A stretch of 10,912 nucleotides of DNA from Thermoplasmata archaeon M9B1D (lineage in GTDB: Archaea > Thermoplasmatota > E2 > DHVEG-1): positions 1 to 10,912 of the forward strand of contig MUGC01000024.1 of the NCBI GenBank assembly GCA_002900535.1, written 5' to 3'. Every line of letters starts with the position of its first letter. The first letter of the stretch is position 1. Both the position numbers and the translations under genes were made by a program. The notes below the pieces were generated by a model, which was given only the letters and a program-made list of their open reading frames with translations, made no database searches and was not told the origin of the DNA. Below, piece after piece: positions 1 to 5,891 of the stretch.

Positions 1-11
1 TTTTTAAAAAA

Positions 12-92
12 TGGGTAAATTGATTGGTAGAGGGAGGTAAGAAAATAATTGGAAAGGAATTACATCAAACCGAAATACCAATCAACTCCCCA
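12..92. repeat. long-loop inverted repeat, possible terminator for the minus strand
   Basis: A perfect 10-base inverted repeat has arms TTGATTGGTA (20-29) and TACCAATCAA (76-85). Four further pairs extend it (TGGG 12-15 with CCCA 89-92) across a small internal loop. Read on the minus strand, the stem is followed at once by six T (11-6), a layout like a transcription terminator for the gene ending at 289. The loop is about 46 bases, large for a simple terminator, and contains a GGGAGG motif on the plus strand. It could also be part of a structured RNA or chance in AT-rich DNA. Confidence 0.3.
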
Positions 93-288
93 CAATTAAC
101 AAATGTTAATTATAGTACATAAAACTTTCCCTCAAAACATAAAGAACATCCCAAATTATAATAATTATAGTATTAAGAATACTCAAAGACAATTTTTTAT
201 CCATCAAGATTTTACATGCTTAATATAAAGGTTATAAAACATTATTATATCTCTATAAAAAGGATATAAGAAAATAAAGAGATTTAGT
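93..288. other. AT-rich stretch without a supported gene
   Basis: About 200 bases downstream of the minus-strand repeat protein. Only short open frames are present; the longest noticed is a 32-codon minus-strand frame (106-204) without a ribosome binding site. No tRNA-like fold or promoter was evident. Confidence 0.5.
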
Positions 289-1617
289 TTATATTACTTG
301 GTTTAATATTTTTTCAGAAAAAGGAAAAAGCTGAAAAAGTCTTTCAAACCACAAACTATCTAAGCATATATTCTTTGATTTACCTTGACTATCAGTCTTA
401 ATTAACCAAGCGTCATGATCACCAGTAACATTTGACTGTGTACCCCCTAAGATGATGTATCCTTTATCAGCAGTTTGCTGAGCAGAATAACCACTATCTC
501 CAGATGTATCTCCGAAGGTTTTATCCCATAGTTTATTACCATTAGCATCAGTTTTAATCAACCAAATATCTTCATTACCCGCACCAAATGAATCTGTATA
601 TCCGGTGATAATATACCCCTTATCATTAGTCTGCCAAATAGACCAACCTTCATCGTGATTTACCCCTCCAAATGTTCTGTTCCATATTTCATAACCATTG
701 ATATCGGTTTTAATCAACCAAAAATCTTCCTTTCCAGCACCAAATGAATAAGTGTATCCTGTAATGATATACCCATCATCACCAGTCTGCCGAACAGATT
801 GACCACATTCATCAAGCGCACCTCCATAGACCATATCCCACACTTTATTACCATTAGCATCAGTTTTAATCAACCAAACATCAGAACCTCCAGTTGCAAA
901 TGAATAAGTGTATCCTGTGATAATGTACCCACCATCAGTAGTCTGCTGAACACAATGACCCTTCTCATCATCTGTTCCTCCAAAGGTCTTATCCCAAATC
1001 TTATTTCCATTAGTATCAGTTTTAATCAACCAAATATCTTCATTACCCGCACCAAATGACAACGTTTCTCCTATGAGTATATATCCACCATCAGTAGTTT
1101 GCTGGACAGAATGAGCCCAATCAACATTTGTTCCTCCAAAAGTTTTATTCCACATTTCAATACCATTTTTATCGGTCTTAACCAACCAAAAATCACCACA
1201 ACCTGTATTATAGGATAAACCTGATATACCTGTGATAATGTATCCATAGTCTGTGGTCTGCTGAACCGATTCACCATAATCATAATCTGTCCCTCCAAAA
1301 GTCCTATTCCACTCCTCAATCCCATAACTATTGGTCTTAATCAACCAAAAATCCCTCAATCCAGCACCAAACGAAGACGTCCACCCTGCAATGATGTACC
1401 CCCCATCATCTGTTTGATCAACAGATAAACACTTATCATAAGCTTCTCCTCCGAAAGTCCTACTCCATCTTTTTGATAAGGGTAAAGAAACTGGTGTTTT
1501 ATCAAAAAAACGATGATTTATTTGATGTTCATTTCTGTTATAAGTTGTTAATGCAAGAGCGGTTGTACTTGAAATTAACAATAAACATATTAAAAAAATT
1601 GTAATCTTTTTACTCAT
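289..1617 (-). CDS. secreted seven-repeat beta-propeller-like protein
   Basis: The 442-residue product starts with a basic n-region and a hydrophobic core (about residues 5-22), a typical signal peptide with an A-L-A cleavage-like site near 20-22. It is therefore probably exported. From residue 51 to about 411 it is seven near-identical modules of 52-53 residues. Each opens with W..TFGG, continues with a SVQQT.DGGYIITG core and ends with D.WLIKTD.NG; the module-opening tryptophans are at 51, 103, 156, 208, 260, 312 and 364. Repeats of this type are common in secreted archaeal and bacterial proteins and are expected to fold as propeller blades, so seven copies would close one propeller. A short hydrophobic/aromatic tail (about 422-442, FERLFQLFPFSEKILNQ) follows the last blade and may serve in surface anchoring or sorting. 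No catalytic motif is visible. It appears to be a single gene, with a TATA-like element about 28 bases before the ATG. Function unknown; a binding or surface role is inference. Confidence 0.85.
   Translation of the reverse strand: MSKKITIFLICLLLISSTTALALTTYNRNEHQINHRFFDKTPVSLPLSKRWSRTFGGEAYDKCLSVDQTDDGGYIIAGWTSSFGAGLRDFWLIKTNSYGIEEWNRTFGGTDYDYGESVQQTTDYGYIITGISGLSYNTGCGDFWLVKTDKNGIEMWNKTFGGTNVDWAHSVQQTTDGGYILIGETLSFGAGNEDIWLIKTDTNGNKIWDKTFGGTDDEKGHCVQQTTDGGYIITGYTYSFATGGSDVWLIKTDANGNKVWDMVYGGALDECGQSVRQTGDDGYIITGYTYSFGAGKEDFWLIKTDINGYEIWNRTFGGVNHDEGWSIWQTNDKGYIITGYTDSFGAGNEDIWLIKTDANGNKLWDKTFGDTSGDSGYSAQQTADKGYIILGGTQSNVTGDHDAWLIKTDSQGKSKNICLDSLWFERLFQLFPFSEKILNQVI
385..1467 (-). repeat. seven tandem ~156-base coding repeats
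   Basis: The seven 52-53-codon modules are visible at DNA level as recurring segments, for example the TTTTAATCAACCAA element on the plus strand (complement of the LIKT-encoding part) and the CCAAA(G/T)GT(C/T) element. Copies three to six are the most alike; the first and last have diverged most. The high identity makes the array a candidate for unequal recombination and copy-number change. Confidence 0.8.
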
Positions 1618-1640
1618 AATTTTTCCCCAACAGATATAGA

Positions 1641-1650
1641 AATAATATAC
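1641..1650 (-). promoter_or_regulatory. TATA-like element of the repeat-protein gene
   Basis: The minus strand reads GTATATTATT, centred about 28 bases before the ATG at 1617. This is the spacing expected when an archaeal transcript begins at or just before the start codon. A GGGGA lies 8 bases before the ATG but is a poor ribosome binding site. Confidence 0.45.
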
Positions 1651-1744
1651 GATACTAAAACTTAAATCTTTCTTAGAGTAATTTTATGAGCAACAAAACT
1701 AAAAACAAAGAATATTTACAATAAATTATTAAATCGATTCTATT

Positions 1745-1837
1745 TCAATATGAACTTAAAACATACATTATATCGTTTAACATATCAATCTTATTACTTA
1801 TATCTTGAAGCATATCAAGAATAGTGTCAAATATCAT
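1745..1837 (-). CDS. possible 30-residue heptad-repeat peptide
   Basis: This short open frame lies in the 487-base gap between two minus-strand genes. It runs ATG to TGA and encodes 30 residues with hydrophobic side chains at I6, L10, I13, I17, L20, M24 and L27. That perfect 4-3 spacing is expected of a parallel coiled coil, with Asp, Gln, Asn and Lys between. The same frame stays open upstream to about 1948, but that part is low-complexity (Phe-rich) and has no ATG. No good SD lies at normal distance (a GAGGT is 16 bases away). A weak TATA-like GTATTTT is about 29 bases upstream. It may be a real micro-protein, the tail of a decayed gene, or chance; I cannot decide from the sequence. Confidence 0.25.
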   Translation of the reverse strand: MIFDTILDMLQDISNKIDMLNDIMYVLSSY

Positions 1838-2032
1838 TAAAAAATTATGTAAGACCTCTGGCTCAAAATACAAATCATTTAGAACGAAATACAGGGAAAT
1901 AGGAAAGAAAAAAAAAGAAAAATATCCGTAGAGCGGAACAGAATCTTAACAAGAATTTACTAATATTATCAATAAACAAGAGTATACTAAAATTGAAGCT
2001 AAAAAAGTTTTGATAAATTTCAACCTGATATT
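1838..2032. other. AT-rich intergenic stretch
   Basis: No supported gene or RNA. It contains a long A-tract (about 1907-1920), and the minus strand is open in the frame of the 30-residue peptide up to about 1948, with no start codon of the usual type and a T-rich, Phe-coding core. Confidence 0.4.
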
Positions 2033-2067
2033 AAAAAAAGTCTAGAGTGGCAGCTTTCATGGCTAGA
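2033..2067 (-). terminator. hairpin plus T-run behind the UbiA-like gene
   Basis: On the minus strand, arms TCTAG (2067-2063) and CTAGA (2045-2041) enclose a 17-base loop and are followed by one C and seven T (2039-2033). It lies about 40-70 bases past the UbiA-like stop codon, where a terminator is expected. The stem is only five pairs, so the oligo-T run, which alone can terminate archaeal transcription, is probably the working part. Confidence 0.4.
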
Positions 2068-2104
2068 TAATTTATAACTCATGTAGGAATACATTTCTCT
2101 AGAA

Positions 2105-3097
2105 CTATATAACCGGTTGAACAAAACCAAAAGTTTTCACTAATAATATGCATAAACAACTTATTGTAATCCCAGAAAGACCATATGCATGCCATAATGG
2201 ATATTCGGACATCTTTTGCCGGAGTTCTAGTAGAAGAAAAGTTTCAGACGATATAGATTTTGATCTTTTCACCAATTTTCGAACTTCTTTAAAAGAAAAA
2301 TATCTACCGAGAAATATTAAAGGAATTAAAATCAACAACCATATATTAATCAATAAAAATAATCCCATTAGTGCAAGTATTGTTATTACTGAACCTAAAA
2401 CATTTACATAATATGATAACTTTATTGTTTTAAAAATCCCCCATTTAACAGCAGGAGTAAATAAACCCATTTTTTTATCATCTGGTTGATCCTCGGCTTG
2501 ACTTATCAGTATTAAAGCATAATGACTTATGGTAATGCCTGTTGCTGCGATAAGGAAAAAAATAGTATAAAGATCAGTAATAGTAAAGGATGTAACAAGA
2601 AAATATGAATAGACTCCAGGAATAAAAAAAATTGGAAGTGCCACAATTGAATGTAGTATACCTCGCTTCTTAAAGCGAATAGGTTCAATTGAATAACCAA
2701 CACCAAGAAACGTACCAATCCAAACGAGTATACTAATTTCAATCCTATGCAATACAATACTTAAATGAAATGCTAATAAAAAAGATAAAAGAATATGTAT
2801 AATAATTATAGCTCCAAGAGAACGACGTCCTAAATTTTTGACAGCTTTATACAAATGTGTTTTATAGAGTTCATCAACCTTCCAATCCGACCAACAATTT
2901 ACCATGAAACCAACATTAAATAATAAAATAAAAATTAAAACTCCTTCAAGTATAAAAGGAAAAACATCTACCGCTAAAATTGAACCTACAGAATTTGCAC
3001 CAATTAAAATTCCAATAAAAATACCAATAAATACAGCAGGTAGGAACTCCCAACGACTTAATGTGATATAGAGATGTAATGCTTCTCTTATTTTCAT
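2105..3097 (-). CDS. UbiA-family membrane prenyltransferase
   Basis: A 330-residue integral membrane protein with roughly eight to nine hydrophobic segments, the usual size of the family. It carries the first Asp-rich motif N67-x3-D71-x3-D75, where magnesium and the isoprenyl diphosphate bind. The loop YSIEPIRFKKRG (about 135-146) is a variant of the family's YS.PP.R.K.RG. A second acidic cluster (D203, D206, D207, followed by KKMG) fits the second Asp-rich motif. UbiA enzymes attach a prenyl chain to an acceptor; in archaea they include geranylgeranylglyceryl-phosphate and quinone/heme-pathway transferases. The acceptor cannot be told here: no quinone, heme or lipid gene is next to it, and the Glu in the YS.PP loop and the relaxed second motif make it a divergent member. 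It appears to be a single gene with its own TATA box and leaderless start. Confidence 0.75.
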   Translation of the reverse strand: MKIREALHLYITLSRWEFLPAVFIGIFIGILIGANSVGSILAVDVFPFILEGVLIFILLFNVGFMVNCWSDWKVDELYKTHLYKAVKNLGRRSLGAIIIIHILLSFLLAFHLSIVLHRIEISILVWIGTFLGVGYSIEPIRFKKRGILHSIVALPIFFIPGVYSYFLVTSFTITDLYTIFFLIAATGITISHYALILISQAEDQPDDKKMGLFTPAVKWGIFKTIKLSYYVNVLGSVITILALMGLFLLINIWLLILIPLIFLGRYFSFKEVRKLVKRSKSISSETFLLLELRQKMSEYPLWHAYGLSGITISCLCILLVKTFGFVQPVI

Positions 3098-3116
3098 AAA
3101 TCGATAAAAACATATT

Positions 3117-3128
3117 TATATTTAAAAT
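3117..3128 (-). promoter_or_regulatory. TATA box of the UbiA-like gene
   Basis: The minus strand reads ATTTTAAATATAAA, a close match to the archaeal TTTAWATA TATA box, centred about 25-26 bases before the ATG at 3097. This implies a leaderless transcript; no SD precedes the ATG. Confidence 0.6.
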
Positions 3129-3145
3129 ATCTCTTCATTAGAGAT
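3129..3145. promoter_or_regulatory. small inverted repeat beside the UbiA-like promoter
   Basis: ATCTC and GAGAT arms around a 7-base spacer lie just upstream of the UbiA-like TATA box, in the 188-base divergent region shared with msrA. The position suits an operator, but five-base arms in AT-rich DNA arise easily by chance. Confidence 0.2.
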
Positions 3146-3217
3146 TTAAAAAACCAAATGTTAAAAAAACATAATCGCACTTAGACAGATAAACCAATTT
3201 TTGGTTATAATAGGTTT

Positions 3218-3283
3218 ATGAAAGATGCTGGTTTGAAAAGAAAATTTGATATTGAAAAATACACGAAAAAATATGGTGAATAA
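3218..3283 (+). CDS. possible 21-residue leader ORF before msrA
   Basis: ATG to TAA encodes 21 mostly charged residues (seven Lys/Arg-rich positions, ending KKYGE). The stop lies two bases before the msrA ATG, and its last codons contain GGTGA, the likely ribosome binding site of msrA. This layout would allow translational coupling. Against it: a TATA-like TTATAAT at 3205-3211 predicts a start of transcription near 3235, inside the frame. No homology is recognised. Confidence 0.2.
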   Translation: MKDAGLKRKFDIEKYTKKYGE

Positions 3284-3285
3284 AT

Positions 3286-3741
3286 ATGGAAAAAGCAACA
3301 TTTGGAGCTGGATGTTTTTGGGGTGTACAAAAAGAATTTAATAAAATTAAGGGAGTAACAAACACAACAGTTGGATATATGGGTGGAAATTTAAAAAATC
3401 CAACATATAAAGATGTATGCACAAACAAGACAAGTCATATAGAAGTTGTACAAATCGAGTTTGACCCAAAAATTGTTAATTATGAAAAACTTCTAGAACT
3501 TTTTTGGAAGATTCATGATCCAACTCAATTAAATAGACAAGGCCCAGATATTGGAACTCAATACAAATCTATCATTTTTTATCATAATGAAAAACAAAAA
3601 ATTATTGCAGAAAAATCAAAAGAAAAACTTCAAAAATCAAACAAATTTAAAAAACCCATTGTTACAGAAATAAAACCGTTAGATATTTTTTACAAAGCTG
3701 AAGAATATCACCAAAATTATTTAGAAAAAAATAAGATTTAG
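3286..3741 (+). CDS. msrA: peptide methionine-S-sulfoxide reductase MsrA
   Basis: A 151-residue cytoplasmic enzyme that reduces the S-epimer of methionine sulfoxide in proteins back to methionine, using thioredoxin-type donors. The N-terminus carries the family signature GAGCFWG with catalytic C10. Typical downstream elements follow: TVGYMGG (about 28-34), TYKDVC..KT.H.E (about 40-52), E in VVQIEFDP, FW.IHDPTQLNRQGPD.GTQY (about 73-93) and the end AEEYHQNYL. The second cysteine, C45 in the KDVC segment, is the usual resolving position in short MsrA forms. No C-terminal Cys is present, so recycling should use C10/C45 only. The start is fixed by GGTGA seven bases before the ATG. No msrB lies nearby. 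The last 21 bases overlap the convergent membrane-protein gene. Confidence 0.93.
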   Translation: MEKATFGAGCFWGVQKEFNKIKGVTNTTVGYMGGNLKNPTYKDVCTNKTSHIEVVQIEFDPKIVNYEKLLELFWKIHDPTQLNRQGPDIGTQYKSIIFYHNEKQKIIAEKSKEKLQKSNKFKKPIVTEIKPLDIFYKAEEYHQNYLEKNKI

Positions 3742-4116
3742 CTTTACAATAAAACCTATTACGATCAAAATAATACTAAAAAAATATATTAAAAGTGTTT
3801 TCGGTGATGTATGTTTCCAACTTGGCACACTTTGATTAATTATAAAATTAGCTAAAAAAATTAACAAACCAAATATAGATAATACAGATAAATTTATAAT
3901 AATCAAATCAGAAAAAACATATAGTAGAGGGGTACAAAAACCTAATATAACAGCGGAAAACAAATAAATTAATATCGCTCCTTCTTTTGTACGATATTTC
4001 CCACCACTTACAAAACCAGTTGGTGCAACCCTATATATTATACTTGATATAAACGCAATAAATATACCTGTTAATATCAGTACACTATTTTCAGCAAATA
4101 TTTCAGATATATCCAT
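3721..4116 (-). CDS. four-helix membrane protein of unknown function
   Basis: The 131-residue product is strongly hydrophobic with four probable membrane helices at about 12-30, 47-67, 70-92 and 107-128. Between helices one and two is a short polar loop with GFVSGGKYRTKEGA, and a second loop has SVPSWKHTSPKT. No catalytic motif or known family is recognised. Its 3' end overlaps the 3' end of msrA by 21 bases in opposite direction. A TATA-like CTATA/TATAG lies about 24-28 bases before the ATG, just past the next upstream gene (36 bases away), so it may be leaderless or may follow that gene in one transcript. Function unknown. Confidence 0.65.
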   Translation of the reverse strand: MDISEIFAENSVLILTGIFIAFISSIIYRVAPTGFVSGGKYRTKEGAILIYLFSAVILGFCTPLLYVFSDLIIINLSVLSIFGLLIFLANFIINQSVPSWKHTSPKTLLIYFFSIILIVIGFIVKLNLIFF

Positions 4117-4150
4117 GTTTTATTCCATTTAATTTTCTATAATGATCACA

Positions 4151-4375
4151 TTAACGGACAGTAGTAAATCTTAAAATGACGCCTGTTCCTTTTAATGTTT
4201 CTTGAATTTTATCAGCAAGTTCTAGCTCATCAGATATAGGCGCAACTTTTCCCCAATCGTAAACAAAATCATGCTCACCAATATTATGTTTTAAACCAAT
4301 ATCTGTTAATTTTTTAAATATAACAGATGATTTTTCTCCATCGACATTAACATAAACATCTATATAGGTTTCCAT
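4151..4375 (-). CDS. small ACT/ferredoxin-fold-like protein of unknown function
   Basis: A 74-residue protein starting at METYIDVYVNV. An in-frame ATG four codons earlier (4387) is less likely, because its second and third codons form GGAG, a good SD six bases from the ATG used here. The pattern is strand (YIDVYVNV), helix (SSVIFKKLTDIG), strand pair (HNIG..DFVYDWG), helix (LELADKIQETL), strand (VILRFTTV). This suits a beta-alpha-beta-beta-alpha-beta ferredoxin-like fold of the kind seen in ACT or Lrp-ligand domains, without any DNA-binding part. The fold is my inference from pattern only, and no family is recognised. It could sense a small ligand. It precedes the membrane-protein gene on the same strand. 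Confidence 0.6.
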   Translation of the reverse strand: METYIDVYVNVDGEKSSVIFKKLTDIGLKHNIGEHDFVYDWGKVAPISDELELADKIQETLKGTGVILRFTTVR

Positions 4376-4381
4376 AAAAAT

Positions 4382-4385
4382 CTCC
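4382..4385 (-). promoter_or_regulatory. GGAG ribosome binding site deciding the start at 4375
   Basis: GGAG on the minus strand lies six bases before ATG 4375 and overlaps the alternative upstream ATG at 4387, which itself has no SD. Confidence 0.55.
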
Positions 4386-4407
4386 ATTTTTCATTAGCTA
4401 AATAATA

Positions 4408-4430
4408 GATAAAAATGTTATGATTTTATC
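4408..4430. promoter_or_regulatory. 7-base inverted repeat in divergent promoter region
   Basis: GATAAAA (4408-4414) and TTTTATC (4424-4430) form a perfect inverted repeat with a 9-base spacer, 33-55 bases before the start of the minus-strand 74-residue gene. It may be a dimer-protein operator, or chance in AT-rich DNA. Confidence 0.25.
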
Positions 4431-4563
4431 AAATTAAATTAATCTTTTTTTATTATTTTTATAATTCTCAAAATTTTTTCAAAAAAAAGTATGTAACACA
4501 ATAGAAATAATTATATTTTAAATTAAAGATATGGTATATGGTAGCTGAAAGAGTTTGAATAAA

Positions 4564-4761
4564 ATGTCAATAAAAATAGGAAAAGATGATTTCTGTTCAA
4601 ATTGCATGGAGTGGAGAGAGTACGATGAAGAAGGGAGATGCAAAGTTTGTGGAAAAATAATTAAAAAAATAATATCTGAAAACGACGAAAATGCTTACGA
4701 GAGATATAAATCAGAAACTCCTAATATTGATGACGAAGATGAAAGTGAAGCAGATTATTAG
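4564..4761 (+). CDS. small zinc-ribbon protein with acidic tail
   Basis: A 65-residue protein with two CxxC knuckles, C11-x2-C14 and C26-x2-C29, separated by 11 residues, the plain zinc-ribbon layout. A Lys-rich stretch (KIIKKII, about 31-37) and an acidic tail ending DDEDESEADY follow. Such mini zinc ribbons are common in archaea and often bind nucleic acid or other proteins; no specific role can be named. The ATG at 4564 is preferred over the in-frame TTG at 4555, since neither has a good SD and a TATATGG at 4534-4540 lies about 27 bases before the ATG. It ends 59 bases before the epimerase gene on the same strand, so it could be transcribed with it. Confidence 0.65.
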   Translation: MSIKIGKDDFCSNCMEWREYDEEGRCKVCGKIIKKIISENDENAYERYKSETPNIDDEDESEADY

Positions 4762-4793
4762 TAATTATTAAAAAACTATAATAGTAATTATTA
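4759..4793. repeat. 12-base direct repeat before the epimerase gene
   Basis: TAGTAATTATTA occurs at 4759-4770 and again at 4782-4793, 23 bases apart (about two helical turns). The first copy begins with the stop codon of the zinc-ribbon gene and the second lies about 28 bases before the epimerase ATG, over the likely TATA position. Possible paired operator; low-complexity AT sequence weakens this. Confidence 0.25.
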
Positions 4794-4820
4794 TTAGAAT
4801 CCTTTTGATATCTTGCCTTA

Positions 4821-5891
4821 ATGCATATAACATCACTTAAAGCAATACCTTTTGAATTAAAATTAAAAGAACCTTTTGCAATTGCAAATGAAACAGTTGA
4901 TGTAGGATTAAATGTTTTTATAAAAATTGAAACAGATGAGGGTATAACAGGATGGGGTTGTGCAACACCGGATAGCGTTACCTCCGAAACAAATGAAACA
5001 GTAATGAAAGCATTTAACGCAGTTATTAAGGAGCTTTTAATCGGTAAAGATCCTACTAAGATACATCTTTTAAATGATCTTATCGATCAAAATTTAAAGG
5101 GAAATTCATCCTTAAAAACAGGAATAAACATAGGATTATACGACATTCTTGGTAAAAAAGCTGAAATGCCACTTTATAAGCTTCTAGGCGGCTATAAAGA
5201 AAAAATTGAAACATCAGTAACAATCGGTATCAATCCAGTTGATATTATGGTAGAAAAAGCAAAAGAGTTTGTTTCCCAAGGCTTTACCTGTTTAAAAGTA
5301 AAAGTCGGAATGGACCCCAATCAAGATATAGAAGCAGTTCTTGCAATAAGAGATGCGGTTGGTAACAATATAAAAATTCGATTAGACGCAAATGAAGGAT
5401 ACAACGTTGAACAAGCAATAAATATAATTTTAACTCTTGAAAATCTTGATGCAGACATTGAGATGCTAGAGCAACCTACGCCTGCAAAATACTTATTTGC
5501 ATTGAAAGAAGTAACTGCTCAATGTCCTGTGCCAATTATGGCAGATGAAACTGTACTAACACTAAGAGATAGCCTCAAACTTGTAAAAATGGAAATTGCA
5601 GATATGATAAATATTAAACTCATGAAAATTGGGGGGATTACAAACGCTATAAAAGCAAACATCTTTGCAGAAATAGCAGAAATACCCGTTATGATAGGTT
5701 GTATGAATGAATCAATGGCAGCTATGGCAGCAGGCGTCCATTTTGCGTGTGCATTTAAAAACGTTCAATACGCAGATTTAGATTCAGCCCTAGATTTTGA
5801 AAAAGATATTGTTAAGGGTGGCGCAACTTATAAGGATGGGTTTGTTATTCCAAGTGAAAAACCAGGACTTGGAATAGAGGTTGATTTATAA
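4821..5891 (+). CDS. dipeptide epimerase-like enolase-superfamily enzyme
   Basis: A 356-residue enzyme of the muconate-lactonizing/dipeptide-epimerase branch, close to the usual length. The N-terminal capping domain covers about 1-125 and the barrel about 130-340. The catalytic KxK is K159-V-K161 (TCLKVKVG). Metal ligands are D189 (RLDANEG), E217 (MLEQP) and D242 (MADET). The opposite acid/base is K266 in NIKLMKIGG. The C-terminal D319-L-D321 (YADLDS) matches the DxD that holds the amino end of the dipeptide in L-Ala-D/L-Glu epimerases, arguing for a dipeptide rather than an N-acyl amino acid. Compared from memory with the B. subtilis and E. coli enzymes, the cap-loop arginine that binds the glutamate side chain is missing: the loop after PF reads AIANETV, with Asn23-Glu24 in its place. 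Substrate may thus be a different, perhaps cationic, dipeptide. DgcA of D-glutamate catabolism is an alternative reading, since a DgcN homologue lies nearby. The next gene starts directly at its stop codon. Confidence 0.8.
   Translation: MHITSLKAIPFELKLKEPFAIANETVDVGLNVFIKIETDEGITGWGCATPDSVTSETNETVMKAFNAVIKELLIGKDPTKIHLLNDLIDQNLKGNSSLKTGINIGLYDILGKKAEMPLYKLLGGYKEKIETSVTIGINPVDIMVEKAKEFVSQGFTCLKVKVGMDPNQDIEAVLAIRDAVGNNIKIRLDANEGYNVEQAINIILTLENLDADIEMLEQPTPAKYLFALKEVTAQCPVPIMADETVLTLRDSLKLVKMEIADMINIKLMKIGGITNAIKANIFAEIAEIPVMIGCMNESMAAMAAGVHFACAFKNVQYADLDSALDFEKDIVKGGATYKDGFVIPSEKPGLGIEVDL

Noticed and set aside
31..100. Strong GGGAGGT SD-like site on the plus strand with a 16-codon TTG frame after it
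   Set aside because: The frame is very short, the spacing is too long (about 11 bases), and the motif lies in the loop of an inverted repeat that explains the region better.
106..204. 32-codon minus-strand frame with an Ile-rich core
   Set aside because: No SD or TATA at the right place, and an Ile-rich run is easily produced by AT-rich DNA.
1071..1325. 84-codon minus-strand frame inside the propeller gene
   Set aside because: It is another frame of the repetitive gene; its composition follows the repeat period and it has no start signals.
385..1467. Regular direct repeats considered as a CRISPR-like array
   Set aside because: The 156-base period is coding, continuous in frame and lacks unique spacers between short identical repeats.
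2148..2411. 87-codon plus-strand frame antisense to the UbiA-like gene
   Set aside because: The opposite strand encodes a clear membrane prenyltransferase with its motifs; this frame has no promoter or SD and no recognisable content.
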